Source: Actinoplanes sandaracinus (GTDB lineage Bacteria; Actinomycetota; Actinomycetes; Mycobacteriales; Micromonosporaceae). Taken from it: 64,000 nucleotides of DNA. Below are positions 62,434-64,000 of the stretch, one piece after another. How positions within the stretch are numbered: the stretch's first letter is position 1; every line of letters starts with the position of its first letter. The notes beneath the pieces are model-generated. The model had not been told where the DNA came from. It saw nothing but the letters and a program-made list of their open reading frames with translations, and searched no databases. Position numbers and translations under genes: made by a program. The stretch is from NCBI RefSeq assembly GCF_030009775.1, contig NZ_JASCTH010000013.1, forward strand, positions 184,120-248,119, read 5' to 3'.

Positions 62434-64000
62434 ATGTCGATATCGCCTGCCGCCACCGAGCTGCGTTCCCGCATTTCCGAGTTGTTGCCCCGCGACCAGC
62501 GCCGCCTGGCGCGCCGTCTCGACGGAACCCGGCGGATCCGCGACGATGCCGCCCGCTCCGCCGCCCTCGCCGAGATCACGGCCGAGGTCGAGCAGGCGCG
62601 GCTGCGGCTGGAGAGCCGGATCGCCTCGCTGCCCCGGATCACGTACCCGCAGGGCCTGCCGGTCAGCGGCCGCAAGGACGACATCGCCGCGGCGATCCGG
62701 GACCACCAGGTGGTCGTGGTCGCCGGTGAGACCGGGTCCGGCAAGACCACCCAGATCCCGAAGATCTGTCTGGAACTGGGGCGGGGGATCCGCGGCCAGA
62801 TCGGGCACACCCAGCCGCGGCGGATCGCGGCGCGCACCGTGGCCGAGCGCATCGCCGAGGAGCTCGACCGGCCGCTCGGGTCGACCGTGGGTTACAAGGT
62901 GCGGTTCACCGACCAGTCCGGTGACGACACCATGATCAAGGTGATGACCGACGGCATCCTGCTGGCCGAGATCCAGACCGACCGGATGCTGTACCGGTAC
63001 GACACGCTGATCATCGACGAGGCGCACGAGCGCAGCCTCAACATCGACTTCATCCTGGGCTACCTGCGCGAGCTGCTGCCGAAACGGCCCGACCTCAAGC
63101 TGATCATCACGTCCGCGACCATCGAGACCGAGCGCTTCGCCCAGCACTTCGCCGACGCCGCCGGCGAACCGGCGCCGGTCATCGAGGTGTCCGGGCGCAC
63201 CTATCCGGTCGAGGTGCGCTACCGGCCACTGCTGACCACCACGGTGATCGACGACGACGAGATCCGGGAGGAGCCGATCGACCAGATCGACGGCATCGCG
63301 GCCGCCGTCGACGAGCTTCCCCGCGACGGCGACATCCTGGTCTTCCTCTCCGGGGAGCGGGAGATCCGGGACACCGCCGACGCCCTCAACAAGAAGGACC
63401 TGCGCGGCACCGAGGTCGTCCCGCTCTACGGCCGCCTCTCCGCCGCCGAACAGCACCGGGTGTTCGAGCGGCACAGCGAGCGGCGGATCGTGCTCGCCAC
63501 CAACGTCGCCGAGACCTCGCTGACGGTGCCGGGCATCAGATACGTCATCGACCCCGGCACGGCCCGGATCAGCCGTTACAGCCACCGACTCAAGGTGCAG
63601 CGCCTGCCCATCGAACCGGTCTCGCAGGCCAGCGCCAACCAGCGCAAGGGCCGGTGCGGGCGGACGTCCGACGGCATCTGCATCCGGCTGTACTCGGAGG
63701 AGGACTTCGAGCAACGGACCGAGTTCACCGAGCCGGAGATCCTGCGGACCAACCTCGCCTCCGTCATCCTGCAGATGACCAATCTCGGGCTCGGCGACCT
63801 GCAGAAATTCCCGTTCATCGACCCGCCGGACCGGCGCAACATCACCGACGGCGTCAAGCTCCTGGAAGAGCTCGGCGCCCTCGACGACCGCAAGCTCACC
63901 CCGATGGGCCGGCAACTCGCCCAGCTCCCGGTCGACCCCCGGCTCGCCCGCATGGTGATCGAAGGAGACCGGCAGGAGTGCGCCGCCGAGGTCATGGTGA
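62434..64000 (+). CDS. hrpA: DEAH-box RNA helicase HrpA, 5' part
   Basis: The open frame runs off the window end with 522 codons visible; HrpA is usually about 1300 residues. An N-terminal helical segment precedes the helicase core with AGETGSGKTTQIP (motif I, about 97-105), TQPRRIAA (Ia), DEAH at about 195-198 (II), ITSATIET (III) and ATNVAETSLTVPG plus QRKGRCGRTSDG (V and VI). It unwinds or remodels RNA, and in E. coli rescues stalled ribosomes. The ATG at 62434 gives MSISPAATELRSRISELLPR. A downstream partner cannot be seen. Confidence 0.93.
   Translation, partial: MSISPAATELRSRISELLPRDQRRLARRLDGTRRIRDDAARSAALAEITAEVEQARLRLESRIASLPRITYPQGLPVSGRKDDIAAAIRDHQVVVVAGETGSGKTTQIPKICLELGRGIRGQIGHTQPRRIAARTVAERIAEELDRPLGSTVGYKVRFTDQSGDDTMIKVMTDGILLAEIQTDRMLYRYDTLIIDEAHERSLNIDFILGYLRELLPKRPDLKLIITSATIETERFAQHFADAAGEPAPVIEVSGRTYPVEVRYRPLLTTTVIDDDEIREEPIDQIDGIAAAVDELPRDGDILVFLSGEREIRDTADALNKKDLRGTEVVPLYGRLSAAEQHRVFERHSERRIVLATNVAETSLTVPGIRYVIDPGTARISRYSHRLKVQRLPIEPVSQASANQRKGRCGRTSDGICIRLYSEEDFEQRTEFTEPEILRTNLASVILQMTNLGLGDLQKFPFIDPPDRRNITDGVKLLEELGALDDRKLTPMGRQLAQLPVDPRLARMVIEGDRQECAAEVMV

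Overview
The window is high-GC DNA (about 72% by eye, with almost every third codon position G or C), densely packed with genes on both strands and using many GTG and TTG starts. The gene content points to a filamentous actinobacterium: GlgE-pathway glycogen genes, polyphosphate glucokinase, a SigB/SigF-type sigma factor, a PASTA-less Ser/Thr kinase, a CBM2-GH6 cellulase behind a CebR/CelR-type operator, and LCP and F420/FMN-type enzymes. My best guess is Micromonosporaceae (Actinoplanes-like), but this is inference. No rRNA, tRNA, IS element, phage gene or CRISPR array is visible.

Layout. 1-6.5 kb: a C-rich start, then two overlapping membrane c-di-GMP proteins (PAS-GGDEF and GGDEF-EAL), a small PD-(D/E)XK-like protein, an SCO6745-family protein and an unknown helical protein. 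6.5-16.3 kb: a seven-gene minus-strand operon (beta-ureidopropionase, dihydropyrimidinase, LLM flavin oxidoreductase, two-permease NMT1-type ABC transporter) divergent from a MocR regulator and a class-III aminotransferase. Together these look like reductive pyrimidine or hydantoin catabolism down to beta-alanine. 16.5-24.1 kb: Pit phosphate transporter and partner, Tat-exported glycerophosphodiesterase, fused alpha-beta glycyl-tRNA synthetase, glutaryl-CoA dehydrogenase-like enzyme. 24.2-30.1 kb: a secreted protein, a GAF-GGDEF protein, a 1.6-kb gene-poor stretch with two tandem-repeat arrays, then the cellulase. 30.1-36.6 kb: small membrane or exported proteins and a three-gene redox module (b-type cytochrome, NuoF-like flavoprotein with ferredoxin tail, TlpA-like lipoprotein). 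36.6-44.5 kb: PspC protein, Ser/Thr kinase, Tex, PP2C phosphatase, lipid-anchored or membrane proteins, YjbR and GNAT proteins. 44.5-52 kb: the GlgE operon glgE-treS-mak-glgB. 52-64 kb: polyphosphate glucokinase with a PPOX-type enzyme, sigma factor, stress and PAP2 proteins, a glucosaminidase, a hybridless histidine kinase facing a CheY-like regulator, an LCP protein and the 5' part of hrpA, which is cut by the window end.

The genes cooperate in several clear units: trehalose to alpha-glucan conversion (TreS, Mak, GlgE, GlgB), pyrimidine-derived amide hydrolysis with dedicated uptake and regulator, c-di-GMP turnover, and envelope signalling or cell-wall maintenance. The most novel-looking unit is the 32.7-36.6 kb cytochrome/NuoF-like/TlpA operon, which reads like a transmembrane electron-transfer route from cytosolic NAD(P)H to an extracytoplasmic thioredoxin. 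Convergent genes are repeatedly separated by long perfect hairpins, several of which overlap stop codons.
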